Of a stretch of 64,000 nt of DNA, positions 16,195-24,759 are shown piece after piece (the first letter of the stretch is position 1; each line of letters starts with the position of its first letter). The stretch covers positions 1-64,000 of the forward strand of contig JAPOUM010000014.1 of the NCBI GenBank assembly GCA_026708645.1. The letters are read 5' to 3'. Under the pieces are notes generated by a model that worked only from the letters and a program-made list of their open reading frames with translations, was not told the origin of the DNA and ran no database searches. A program made the translations under genes and the position numbers. Source of the DNA: Acidimicrobiaceae bacterium (GTDB lineage Bacteria; Actinomycetota; Acidimicrobiia; Acidimicrobiales; Aldehydirespiratoraceae).

Positions 16195-18249
16195 ATGCGT
16201 CGCTTGGAGAGCTACGTGGCCGGCTGCTGGCACCGGCCCGCGGCGAACGGGCGGGCGCTGCTCGACGCCGCCACCGGTGAGACGGTGGCGGAACTGTCGC
16301 CCGTCGCCGCGGACCCCGCCGCGGCGGTCGCCCACGGTCGAGACGTCGGAGGTCCGGCGCTGCGGGAGATGACCTTCCATCAACGCGCCGCCCGATTGCG
16401 CGACGTCGCCAAGATGCTGCTGGCCGAAGAGACCAAAGAGCGGCTCTATGACCTGTCCTACTGCACGGGCGCGACCCGATCCGACTCTTGGATCGACATC
16501 GACGGAGGCGCGGGAGTGCTCATGTCCTACGCCGGCAGGGCTCGTCGGGAGCTGCCCAACTCGAACGTCGTCGTCGACGGCGCCACTGAGCCCCTGTCAC
16601 GCGACGACAGCTTCTCGGCGGTGCACGTGCTCACCTCCCGCGCAGGCGTCGAGGTTCAGATCAACGCTTTCAACTTCCCGGTTTGGGGGATGCTCGAGAA
16701 GTTCGCTCCCGCTTTCCTGGCGGGTGTTCCCTCGATCGTCAAGCCCGCGGCCGAGACCGCCTACCTCGCCGAGGCCGCAGTTCGACTGATGATCGAGTCG
16801 GAGCTGCTGCCCGAAGGCGCTCTGCAGCTGGTTTGCGCCTCGCCCGCCGAGCTCTCAACGCTGCTGGACAGCCTCTCAGGCGCCGACAGCATCGCTTTCA
16901 CAGGCTCGGCGTCCGTCGGCGCGGCACTGCGAAGCCATCGGGCGGTGGCCGAGGCCGCGGTGAGGCTCAACGTGGAGGCCGACTCGCTCAACGCGGCCGT
17001 GCTCGCCCCCGACGCCGGCCCCGACAGCGCCGAATTCGGCGTTTTCGTGGCGGAGACGGTCAGGGAGATGACGGTCAAAGCCGGGCAGAAATGCACCGCC
17101 ATCCGCAGGGCGCTCGTGCCGCGACAGCACCTCGACGCCGCCGCCCAAGCCCTGGTCGCCGCGCTCGGCGACGTGGCGGTGGGCGATCCCCGAGACCCGG
17201 ACAGCGACATGGGGCCGCTGGTGAGCCTGGCTCAGCGCAGCGAGGTGCAGGCGTCGGTGGCGGCGCTGCTGCAAGGCGCCGAGCCGCTCTTCGAGGGCAG
17301 CGTCCGCAGCGGCGACGACGGCGTCGGGGCGTTCCTGGCGCCGACCCTGCTGAGGGCGACCGACCCGTGGGCTGAGACCGTCCACACAGTCGAAGCCTTC
17401 GGGCCGGTCGCGACCCTTGTTCCCTACGCCGGCATCACCGAAGCGACCGAGCTGGTCGCGGCGGGGGGCGGAAGCCTGGTCGCGTCGCTCTACGGCGCCG
17501 ACCGCGACGACATGGCCGCCCTGGCTCTGGGGATCGCCTCGCATCACGGCCGTGTGCTGATGGCCGACGCCTCCGCAGCGGCGGCCAGCACCGGTCACGG
17601 GTCGCCGCTGCCCATGCTGGTGCACGGCGGCCCCGGCCGCTCAGGCGGCGGGCAGGAGATGGGCGGAATGCGAGGCGTGTTCGGTCACATGCAGCGCAGC
17701 GCCGTGCAGGGCTCTCCCGACATGCTGACCGCGGTGACCGGCGAGCACATCGCCGGTTCTCGCGCCAACCGGCACAAGGGGCATCCGTTCAAGCTCACCT
17801 TCGACGAACTCGAGGTGGGCGATTCGATCACCACTGAGTCACGCACCGTCACCAAGGCCGACATCGACGCCTTCGCGGAGAGCACCGGCGACAAGTTCTA
17901 CGCTCACACCGACGAGGCCGCCGCGGCCCGCAGTCCGATCTTCGGCGGGATAGTCGCTCACGGCTATCTGGTGCTGTCGTTCGCTGCGGGGTTGTTCGTG
18001 TGGCCCGACGAGGGGCCGGTGCTGGCCAACTACGGCATCGACAGGCTGCGCTTCGCCAAGCCGACCTACCCCGGCGATGTGATCCATGTGGTGCTGACCT
18101 GCAAACGCAAAACGCAGCTGGACGGGCGCGGCTACGGCGAGGTCGCCTGGGACACCCGGGTCATCAACCAGAACGGCGAGGTCAACGCCGCTTATGATGT
18201 GCTCACAATGGTGGCCAACACTCCGGGCCGCAACGGTGCGCCGACATGA
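16195..18249 (+). CDS. paaZ: bifunctional aldehyde dehydrogenase/enoyl-CoA hydratase, PaaZ
   Basis: A 684-residue fusion that opens the oxepin-CoA ring and oxidises the resulting aldehyde in aerobic phenylacetate degradation. Residues 1 to about 515 are aldehyde dehydrogenase (INAFNFPVWGMLEK, FTGSASVG, catalytic Cys in AGQKCTA, and GPGRSGGGQEMGG, which is PaaZ-like). Residues from about 540 are a MaoC hot-dog hydratase (KLTFDELEVGDS, GDKFYAHTD, FGGIVAHGYLVLS). The start at 16195 follows a TAGAGT box and gives the usual N-terminus (LESYVAGCWHRP). paaA follows after 18 bases. The pathway genes paaD, E, G, J and K are not in the window. Confidence 0.92.
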   Translation: MRRLESYVAGCWHRPAANGRALLDAATGETVAELSPVAADPAAAVAHGRDVGGPALREMTFHQRAARLRDVAKMLLAEETKERLYDLSYCTGATRSDSWIDIDGGAGVLMSYAGRARRELPNSNVVVDGATEPLSRDDSFSAVHVLTSRAGVEVQINAFNFPVWGMLEKFAPAFLAGVPSIVKPAAETAYLAEAAVRLMIESELLPEGALQLVCASPAELSTLLDSLSGADSIAFTGSASVGAALRSHRAVAEAAVRLNVEADSLNAAVLAPDAGPDSAEFGVFVAETVREMTVKAGQKCTAIRRALVPRQHLDAAAQALVAALGDVAVGDPRDPDSDMGPLVSLAQRSEVQASVAALLQGAEPLFEGSVRSGDDGVGAFLAPTLLRATDPWAETVHTVEAFGPVATLVPYAGITEATELVAAGGGSLVASLYGADRDDMAALALGIASHHGRVLMADASAAAASTGHGSPLPMLVHGGPGRSGGGQEMGGMRGVFGHMQRSAVQGSPDMLTAVTGEHIAGSRANRHKGHPFKLTFDELEVGDSITTESRTVTKADIDAFAESTGDKFYAHTDEAAAARSPIFGGIVAHGYLVLSFAAGLFVWPDEGPVLANYGIDRLRFAKPTYPGDVIHVVLTCKRKTQLDGRGYGEVAWDTRVINQNGEVNAAYDVLTMVANTPGRNGAPT

Positions 18250-18267
18250 GCGGGGAAGGCCTCTGCT

Positions 18268-19209
18268 GTGGCTAGATCCTGGGACACGATGGAGGACTTC
18301 GAGGCTTTCCTCGACGGCGGCGGGCTCGTCGAGGCCGGCGACGACATGCCCGACCCTTATCGTCGGGCCGTCTTCTCCTTCATCGAGATGCACGCCAACA
18401 GCGAGTTGATGGGCGGCCTGACCGAACGCGACTGGATTCCCAAGACCCCGGGCCTGCGCCACAAGATGGCGGTTCTGGCCAAAACCCAGGATGAGATCGG
18501 CCACGGGCACCTGCTCTACATGGTGGCCGCCGATCTGGGCGTCAAAACCCGAACTCAAATGCTGGAGGACCTGTTCGCGGGCCGCAGCCGCTTCCACAAC
18601 GTCTTCCATTATCAGGCCGTCACCTGGGGCGATCAGGTGGCCATCGCCTTCCTGGTGGACGCAGCGGCTCTGCTGAGCCAGCAGGCCGTCTTCAAGAACT
18701 GCTCCTACGGCCCCTACAAGCGCATTCTGCGGCGCATAATCGCCGAGGAGGGATTCCACATGCGTCTGGGCGAGGACCGCATGATGCGCATCGCCGAAGG
18801 AACGCCCCGCCAGCGCCGGATGTTCCAAGAGTCGTTGGATCGCTGGTTCTGGCCGGCTCTGCAGCTTTTCGGCCCCGACTCCAAACCCGACGACGTGCTG
18901 CTGCGCTGGCACATCAAATCGGAACGCAACGAGGTGCTGCGCGACCGCTGGGTGCAGAAGTTCGTGCCCATGCTGACCGGCTACGGTTTCACCGTTCCGG
19001 CCCCCGACCTGCGCTGGGACGAAGAAACCTCACGCTGGGACGTGGGCCCCATCGACTGGGCGCCGCTGCAACGCACGCTGGAGCAGGGCGGTCCGGACTC
19101 GGCGCGGCGCATCGCTGAAGCGTCCGACAACTGGCAGCGCACCGCCTGGGTGAGGGCCGCCCTCTCGGCAGGCGGCTCGGCTCAGCCGGCGCACGCCGGG
19201 AGCGCCTAG
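18268..19209 (+). CDS. paaA: phenylacetyl-CoA epoxidase subunit PaaA
   Basis: The 313-residue catalytic subunit of ring-1,2-phenylacetyl-CoA epoxidase. It has the ferritin-like di-iron ligands in AKTQDEIGHGHLLYMV and AEEGFHMRLGEDRM, and the conserved MTDWIPKTPG-like stretch reads RDWIPKTPGLRHK. It needs PaaC as structural partner and the PaaE reductase for electrons; PaaE is not seen here. The GTG start follows paaZ by 18 bases. Length fits the family. Confidence 0.95.
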   Translation: MARSWDTMEDFEAFLDGGGLVEAGDDMPDPYRRAVFSFIEMHANSELMGGLTERDWIPKTPGLRHKMAVLAKTQDEIGHGHLLYMVAADLGVKTRTQMLEDLFAGRSRFHNVFHYQAVTWGDQVAIAFLVDAAALLSQQAVFKNCSYGPYKRILRRIIAEEGFHMRLGEDRMMRIAEGTPRQRRMFQESLDRWFWPALQLFGPDSKPDDVLLRWHIKSERNEVLRDRWVQKFVPMLTGYGFTVPAPDLRWDEETSRWDVGPIDWAPLQRTLEQGGPDSARRIAEASDNWQRTAWVRAALSAGGSAQPAHAGSA

Positions 19210-19256
19210 AGCACCCGACACGGCCGGCTCTCCTATTGGCTCAGCCTCTCGACGTC

Positions 19257-19571
19257 ATGCACGTATACGAAGTTTTTCTGAAGAAGGACGGTCGAGAAGA
19301 GTTCCGCCATGCGGGAGCGCTCGAAGCGTCGACCGAGGAGCTGGCGCTGCTGCTGGCACGCGAGGCTTACGCGCGCCGCGCCGAGGGAGACCGGCTGTGG
19401 CTGGTGCGACGGGATCACGTGATCGCCGCCGCCGACGAGTTCGTGGCCCCCAACGCCGACAAGCCGCACCGTCATCACGACGGAGCGGCGGTGGCGTCCC
19501 GGCGCAGAGCCGCCCGCGAGGCGAGCCCGGACAGCTCGAGCAGCGGCACGGGCGGCGAGGCACTGCGTTGA
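19257..19571 (+). CDS. paaB: phenylacetyl-CoA epoxidase subunit PaaB
   Basis: A 104-residue PaaB subunit (MHVYEVFLKKDGREEFRHAG, then LLAREAYARRAEGDRLWLVRRDHV), which bridges the PaaAC heterodimers of the epoxidase. ATG 19257 gives the standard family start; an in-frame TTG seven codons upstream is less likely. The last four bases overlap the paaC start (TTGA). A degenerate relative of the shared promoter element (19232-19250) lies directly upstream but has no usable -10. Confidence 0.93.
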   Translation: MHVYEVFLKKDGREEFRHAGALEASTEELALLLAREAYARRAEGDRLWLVRRDHVIAAADEFVAPNADKPHRHHDGAAVASRRRAAREASPDSSSSGTGGEALR

Positions 19572-20359
19572 ACGTGTCCGCCGTGCAGGAGTTCCTGCTG
19601 GCCTTCGCCGACGACGAGCATCTGATGGGCCAGCAGCACACCGAATGGATCGGGGTCGCGCCCTTCCTGGAGGAGGACCTCGCCTTTTCGAGCATCGCCC
19701 AAGACGAACTCGGCCATGCAGCGCTGCTCTACGGGCTGGTGCTCGAACTCGACGGGATCGAACCATCGGACACCGCCATCGACGATCTGGCTTTCGCCAG
19801 GCCCGGCCAGGAATACCGGAGCTGCCATCTGGCGGAGCGCACCACGAGCCAGTGGTCTGAGGCTCTGGTGCGGCACTGGGTCTATGACACGTTCGAGGAG
19901 CTGCGCTGGGGTCTGCTGAGCGAATCGACGCTGCCTGCGCTGGCTGCTGTGACGACCAGAGCGCTGCGCGAAGAGGCGTTCCACCGGCGCCACGCCGACG
20001 CCCTCCTCGACGAGCTTCTGCAGGCGCCTGAGGCTCGTCCTCGCATAGCTGAAGCGCTCAACAGGATCGCGGCGCTGATTCCGGGCTTGTGCGAGCCCAC
20101 GGCCGGCGAGGTCGCAGCCATAGCCGCAGGCGTGGCCGCCGACTCGACCGCGGGCCTGCTGGCACCGCTGACCGAGGCGCTCGGGGCGCGATTCGGCGGG
20201 CACGTCGACACCGGCCGGGTCGAGGCCGCTCTCAGCGAAGCCGGGCAGAAGGCAACCGGGCAGGGCAGCGCCGGGCGCACTCGGCGCTCGAAGTCCTTCC
20301 AGCCTTTGATGACGCGCATGCGTGAAGTTCTCGACTACGACCCGTCCGCTGTGTGGTGA
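19568..20359 (+). CDS. paaC: phenylacetyl-CoA epoxidase subunit PaaC
   Basis: A 263-residue structural partner of PaaA with the ferritin-like fold (FADDEHLMGQQHTEWIG, AQDELGHAALLYGL, REEAFHRRHAD). A TTG start at 19568 overlaps the paaB stop by four bases (TTGA), matching the coupling style used elsewhere in the window; a GTG at 19574 is possible. It is the last visible gene of the cluster; paaD and paaE, which normally follow, are replaced by an opposing MMPL gene, so they must lie elsewhere if the pathway works. Confidence 0.93.
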   Translation: MNVSAVQEFLLAFADDEHLMGQQHTEWIGVAPFLEEDLAFSSIAQDELGHAALLYGLVLELDGIEPSDTAIDDLAFARPGQEYRSCHLAERTTSQWSEALVRHWVYDTFEELRWGLLSESTLPALAAVTTRALREEAFHRRHADALLDELLQAPEARPRIAEALNRIAALIPGLCEPTAGEVAAIAAGVAADSTAGLLAPLTEALGARFGGHVDTGRVEAALSEAGQKATGQGSAGRTRRSKSFQPLMTRMREVLDYDPSAVW

Positions 20360-20360
20360 A

Positions 20361-20385
20361 GGTCACGGGCCCGGTTTCGGTGACC
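20361..20385. terminator. hairpin between paaC and the MMPL gene
   Basis: GGTCAC (20361-20366) can pair with GTGACC (20380-20385) in the short gap between convergent genes. The stem is short; there is no T-run. Confidence 0.35.
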
Positions 20386-20406
20386 GGACCGCTGACGCTC
20401 GAACTC

Positions 20407-22779
20407 TCAGCCAGAACCGCCCGCACGATCGTCTGAAGCACCTGCGCCTGAACCACCGCCCGACAGGGCCGCGGCCGTGGCGGGCATTTCCAGGTCGCCC
20501 TCGACGCGCAGATTGGGGATGATCCGATCCAGCCAGCGCGGCATCCACCAGTTGCGCTCCCCCAGAAGCTCCATAGTGGAGGGCACGATGAGCATGCGCA
20601 CCAACGTGGCGTCGAGGGCGATGGCGATGGCCAAGCCAAGACCGAAGAGCTGGATGACACGGACGTCCTCGAAGGTGAAACTGCCGAAGACCACGACCAT
20701 GACCGCCGCGGCCGCGGTGATCACCCGGGCTGTGGCGGCGAGGCCGTCGGCGACTGAGTTGACAGCGTCGCCGGTGCGCTCGTACTCCTCTTTCATGCGT
20801 GACAGCAGGAACACTTCGTAGTCCATTGACAGCCCGTAAAGCATCGCGAACATCATCATCGGGATGAGAGGATCGATCGGCGCCGGCTCGACGCCGATGA
20901 CCGAGCCGAGCCAGCCCCACTGGAAGATCGCCACGCACACGCCGTAGGCGCCGCCGATCGACAGCATGTTCATGATCACCGCTTTGAGCGGCACCAGCAC
21001 CGATCTGAATACCGCCATCAGCAGCAGGAACGACAAGGCCAGCACAGCCACCAAGAAGATCGGGATGCGAGCTGACAGATAGTCGGCGAAGTCGATGTTG
21101 AAAGCCACCGAGCCGGTGATCAGAGGCTCCACCCCGGCGCCGGCGAGGAGTTGCGGGATCGTCTCGTCGCGCAGCTGCTGCACCAAGTCCTCGGTGGCTT
21201 GATCCTGCGGCCCGGTGGTCGGCTGCAGATGAATCAGCGCCGCCTGGCCGTCAGAGCTGACCGTCACAGGCGAAGCGAACACCACCCCTTCGACGCGGTT
21301 CAAGTCGCCCGAGAGCTGCTCGAGGGTCGCCAAGTCGGCCGCGCCGGATGTTTCGGCCACCACCAGAAGCGGGCCGTTGGCGCCGAGCCCGAAGCCTTCT
21401 GCGATCAGGTCGTAGGCCTTGCGTGTGGAGGTTTCGGGCGCAAAGTTGCCTTCGTCTGCGGTACCGAGCCGCAGGCTCAGCACCGGAGCAGCCAGAAGCA
21501 GCAGCACGAGAGTGCCGCCCACGGCGAACAGCCACGGCCGTGACTGCACCATCCGGCTGAACCGGTACCAGTTGGTTTCGCGCAACGGTTTGGTGCGGCG
21601 AGGCGGCAATACCCTGCGCAACGGGTTGGACGAGCCGCCGAAGGCGCCCGCGAGCATCACCAGCGCCGCCAGCGGAATGCCGATCAACAGCACTCTGAGA
21701 CCTGTGCCAAAGCCGAACAGCGCCACCGCTATCAGCGTCGCCGCTGTCACGCCCCGCACCCGGGTGGTGACCATCCGCCCACCGGCGAACCCGATGGCCG
21801 CGGGCAGCAACGTGATCGACCCGAGCATCACCAGCGCCACCGTCGTGGCAGCCGCCAGTCCCAGCCCAGAAACTAAGGACACACCCATCAGCAGCAGCCC
21901 CAGCAGCGAGACCACGACCGTGACGCTCGCGAAAACCACGGACCGGCCCGCGGAATCCAGCGCCGCCGCGACTGCGTCTTCGTTGCTGAGGCCCCGGTCC
22001 GACCATTCGCGATAGCGGATGATGATGAACAGCGCATAGTCGATGCCCACGCCGATGCCGATCATCAGCCCAATAGTGATGGCGAATTCGGGCACGGTGA
22101 CGATGTTGCTCCAGATGCTGACGCCCGCCACACCGACCGCCACGCCCACCAACGCCACGCCGACGGTCAAGCCCATCGCCACCACCGAGCCGACCGCCAT
22201 TATCAGCACGAACACCGCGAAAGCCAGACCTACCGCTTCAGACTCGGGGGGCTCCACACCGGCGAACCAGAAATCCCCGAGATGGACTTGCAGTCCATCT
22301 ATGGAGCGCACGCCGGATTCGTCGATCAGATGATTGATCTCCTCGCCGATCCCTAAAGCGTCGTCGGCTTCTATATCCACTGTGGTGTCGATGTCGGCGT
22401 ATGCGATGAGGCCGGCTTCGGCGCCGTCGGCTGCGATGCGGCGGGCGCCGTCGGCTGCGTACGGCGAGACGACGATCACCCCTTCGACTGCGTCGACCTG
22501 CTCGAACAGGTCGCTCATGGCGGCGCGCACTGTCGGATCCTGCACGCCTTGCTCAGCCCGGAAGACGAGCTGGCCGCCGACAAGCGAGCCGCCGAGGCCG
22601 AAGTGCTCCTCAAGAATGTCGGCGCCGCGGCTGCTGTCAGCGTCGCCCGCTTCGGGATTGCCCCCGAAAGACGATCCGACGGTCGTCGTCACCAAGCCGA
22701 CGACCGCCACAAGAAGGATCCATGCGAACACGACGCGCCACGGGTGCCGATAGCACCACCGTCCGAGGGATGAGTACAT
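20407..22779 (-). CDS. MMPL/RND family membrane transporter
   Basis: A 790-residue inner-membrane exporter of the MMPL branch of RND proteins, which move lipids or hydrophobic compounds using the proton gradient. It shows the two-fold layout: one membrane helix, an extracellular loop, about five helices with IGLMIGIGVGIDYALFII, then a repeat ending with MMMFAMLYGLSMDYEVFLLSRMKEE. Start ATG 22779 (YSSLGRWCYRHPWRVV) is preceded by AGAAGGG seven bases away; the longer frame to 22854 lacks this. It is convergent with paaC and divergent from an unknown gene. The substrate is not predictable. Confidence 0.88.
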   Translation of the reverse strand: MYSSLGRWCYRHPWRVVFAWILLVAVVGLVTTTVGSSFGGNPEAGDADSSRGADILEEHFGLGGSLVGGQLVFRAEQGVQDPTVRAAMSDLFEQVDAVEGVIVVSPYAADGARRIAADGAEAGLIAYADIDTTVDIEADDALGIGEEINHLIDESGVRSIDGLQVHLGDFWFAGVEPPESEAVGLAFAVFVLIMAVGSVVAMGLTVGVALVGVAVGVAGVSIWSNIVTVPEFAITIGLMIGIGVGIDYALFIIIRYREWSDRGLSNEDAVAAALDSAGRSVVFASVTVVVSLLGLLLMGVSLVSGLGLAAATTVALVMLGSITLLPAAIGFAGGRMVTTRVRGVTAATLIAVALFGFGTGLRVLLIGIPLAALVMLAGAFGGSSNPLRRVLPPRRTKPLRETNWYRFSRMVQSRPWLFAVGGTLVLLLLAAPVLSLRLGTADEGNFAPETSTRKAYDLIAEGFGLGANGPLLVVAETSGAADLATLEQLSGDLNRVEGVVFASPVTVSSDGQAALIHLQPTTGPQDQATEDLVQQLRDETIPQLLAGAGVEPLITGSVAFNIDFADYLSARIPIFLVAVLALSFLLLMAVFRSVLVPLKAVIMNMLSIGGAYGVCVAIFQWGWLGSVIGVEPAPIDPLIPMMMFAMLYGLSMDYEVFLLSRMKEEYERTGDAVNSVADGLAATARVITAAAAVMVVVFGSFTFEDVRVIQLFGLGLAIAIALDATLVRMLIVPSTMELLGERNWWMPRWLDRIIPNLRVEGDLEMPATAAALSGGGSGAGASDDRAGGSG

Positions 22780-23024
22780 AATCGACCCTTCTGATGTTCC
22801 TAAGTCAACCCAGTTCCTGTCAGCTCGGACTCTAGTCCGAAGCCAGCCAGACATCGCGGAGTTCTCGCATGCTCGTCGGCGCGCGCATGGAACTGATCAG
22901 GCTCGATGGTTTCTGTCTCGGCGCCGCCGGGCGACGGCTGGTGCCGGGCGCAGCGGCTGAAGTTTGATGCTGTTGACCAGCGGCGTCGCTTCGGGCATGG
23001 CTGCTGCTCACGCTCCAGTCTGAC

Positions 23025-23030
23025 TACTGT
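23025..23030 (+). promoter_or_regulatory. leaderless -10 box of the unknown gene
   Basis: TACTGT ends eight bases before the ATG at 23039. The rest of the 259-base divergent gap (22780-23038) shows no other feature I can support. Confidence 0.5.
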
Positions 23031-23038
23031 CGCTGTTG

Positions 23039-23530
23039 ATGGGTTCGTTCAGCAGCGAAACGATCGACTTCACTACGGGCGACACAGACGCGGTGCTGCG
23101 CCAGATGGAGGCTCTGGCGCAGCGCGGCGACGGCTCGGGCTGGATCAACATCGGCCCCGGGTTGCGCGAGGACCAGATCGAGAAACTGCCCAGACCGTCG
23201 CCTCTGGGCGGCTGGTTCTCGGGCCGCGGCCCGGTGGTTCCGATGGCCACCTGGACTCCGCCGTCGACGGGCCGCTCCCCGTCGCCGACGCTTCTGGGCG
23301 TGCAGCACGGCTCGGGCCCGAAAGCCCTGAACCGGCTGCGCGAAGCCGGGGCGCCCCTGCCTGACCGCTGGCGCAAGATCCAGGATCACGCCAAGAACGG
23401 GATCGTGGTGCAGCCCTCCGCAGAGGCGTCCCATCAAGAGATGCTCCAGTGGCTGCTGAAAGTGTGCTGGGCGCTGTGCCCGATCGACGTCGAGGATCAC
23501 TGGCTGGCCGAGGTCCACCTTCCCGACTGA
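23039..23530 (+). CDS. conserved-looking protein of unknown function
   Basis: A 163-residue soluble protein that I do not recognise. The body contains WINIGPGL, a Gly/Pro-rich segment (LGGWFSGRGP), LGVQHGSGPKALNRLREAGAPLPDRWRKIQDHAKNGIVV, and a C-terminal segment with LLKVCWALCP. Regular helix/strand alternation, the TACTGT box eight bases upstream, and its isolated position between non-overlapping neighbours support a real gene. No signal peptide or membrane segment is visible. Confidence 0.7.
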   Translation: MGSFSSETIDFTTGDTDAVLRQMEALAQRGDGSGWINIGPGLREDQIEKLPRPSPLGGWFSGRGPVVPMATWTPPSTGRSPSPTLLGVQHGSGPKALNRLREAGAPLPDRWRKIQDHAKNGIVVQPSAEASHQEMLQWLLKVCWALCPIDVEDHWLAEVHLPD

Positions 23531-23584
23531 CCACTGCCGCGCCCCCTCCCCGACTCTGAGTCGCCGGGCGGGCGCAGACGCTGC

Positions 23585-23656
23585 CGAATCGCCGATTCGC
23601 TCAGCGGATCGAGCTGCCGTGCGAGCAACTGATTGGTGCTGCCGGTCTGAACCGGC
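23585..23656. terminator. two small hairpins between convergent genes
   Basis: CGAATC-GCC-GATTCG (23585-23599) and GCCGGT-CTGA-ACCGGC (23641-23656) are perfect 6-bp stems in the 132-base gap between the unknown gene and the nucleoside hydrolase. The second ends seven bases before the hydrolase stop codon. Confidence 0.4.
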
Positions 23657-23662
23657 CGGCGC

Positions 23663-24619
23663 TCACCGCGCGCAGCAGGCTTGCACGGTCAGGTCGATCA
23701 CAGCGGTGGCGTCGGCGTCCCACACCACCTGATGCATCGACAACGGCGAGTCCGGCACGAAATTCGACAAGGGGCGCACGTCGGTGACGGTCATGCCTCT
23801 GGTGTGCTCGCCGTGGATCTCCACCGTCACGGGATGACTCGAACTGCTGAACAGGTCGGGATGCGTGACCGCGATCACCGCGGTGGCGTCATGCATCGGC
23901 GCTGCCGGGAGGCCGTAGTCACGACACCGCGCATAGGCGTAATCCAAGAGATCCGCGGCGAAGTCGGCCACAGGCGTCCCCGCGGAGCGCATCCGCGAGG
24001 CTTCGTCGCCGCCGAGCAGCACCTTGTGGGTGACGTCGAGGCCGACCATCGTCAGCGGTGCGGCCTCGCGGAACACGATCGCGGCAGCCTCGGGATCCGC
24101 CCAAATGTTGAACTCGGCCACCGGGGTGACGTTGCCGCCGTGAGCTGCGCCTCCCATGATCGTGAGGCTCGCCAGACGGCTGCGCAGATCGGGGTCGCGC
24201 CGCAGCGCCAGAGCCACATTGGTCAGCGGCCCGACCGCCACGAGGTTCAGGTCATCGACCGAGCGGGCCGTGTCGCACAAATAAGTCACAGCGTCATCGG
24301 AAGCGACCGCCCGGCGCAGCTCGGGAAGCTTCACGTCGCCGAGGCCGGTGGCGCCGTGGACTCGTGCCGCGTCCATGGCAGGCGCGATCAGCGGCCGCGC
24401 CGCTCCCCGGTGAACCTCAGCGGACAGTCCGGCGATCTGCGCGGTGATCAGGGCGTTGTGGGTGGTGTGCTCGATCCCCACATTGCCGTTGACGGTGGTT
24501 ATGCCGATCAATTCTCCGAAATGCGCCGCGGTGAGGATGGCCAGGGCGTCGTCGAGGCCGGGATCGCAGTCCAGCACGATCTTGGGCCGCCGCGAAGCGG
24601 CGACAGTGGCAGTGCTCAT
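23663..24619 (-). CDS. inosine/uridine-preferring nucleoside hydrolase
   Basis: A 318-residue nucleoside N-ribohydrolase that splits nucleosides into base and ribose. The calcium-binding N-terminal motif DCDPGLDDALAIL is intact, with TVNGNVGIEHTTHN, GPLTNVALALR, IMGGAAHGGNVTPVAEFN and the C-terminal MHDATAV Asp ligand. Length is normal. TAGGCT six bases before the ATG suggests a leaderless mRNA. It stands alone between two unrelated genes. Confidence 0.92.
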   Translation of the reverse strand: MSTATVAASRRPKIVLDCDPGLDDALAILTAAHFGELIGITTVNGNVGIEHTTHNALITAQIAGLSAEVHRGAARPLIAPAMDAARVHGATGLGDVKLPELRRAVASDDAVTYLCDTARSVDDLNLVAVGPLTNVALALRRDPDLRSRLASLTIMGGAAHGGNVTPVAEFNIWADPEAAAIVFREAAPLTMVGLDVTHKVLLGGDEASRMRSAGTPVADFAADLLDYAYARCRDYGLPAAPMHDATAVIAVTHPDLFSSSSHPVTVEIHGEHTRGMTVTDVRPLSNFVPDSPLSMHQVVWDADATAVIDLTVQACCAR

Positions 24620-24625
24620 GGCCCA

Positions 24626-24631
24626 AGCCTA
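24626..24631 (-). promoter_or_regulatory. leaderless -10 box of the nucleoside hydrolase
   Basis: TAGGCT on the minus strand ends six bases before the ATG at 24619. Confidence 0.6.
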
Positions 24632-24759
24632 GATAGCGCCGCGTCACCCGAGGGCCGTATGGTGCCATCTGGATGGCGAGCCGTCTTCGGATCGCCTGGG
24701 AGAACTGCCGGCCGGTGCCGTTGCATTCGGCCGCGGCGCGCGAGTCGCGGCTCGGCTGC

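Noticed and set aside
19232..19250. Fourth copy of the shared promoter element upstream of paaB
   Set aside because: Three mismatches and no -10 box at usable distance; lies inside the paaA-paaB gap where a promoter is not needed.
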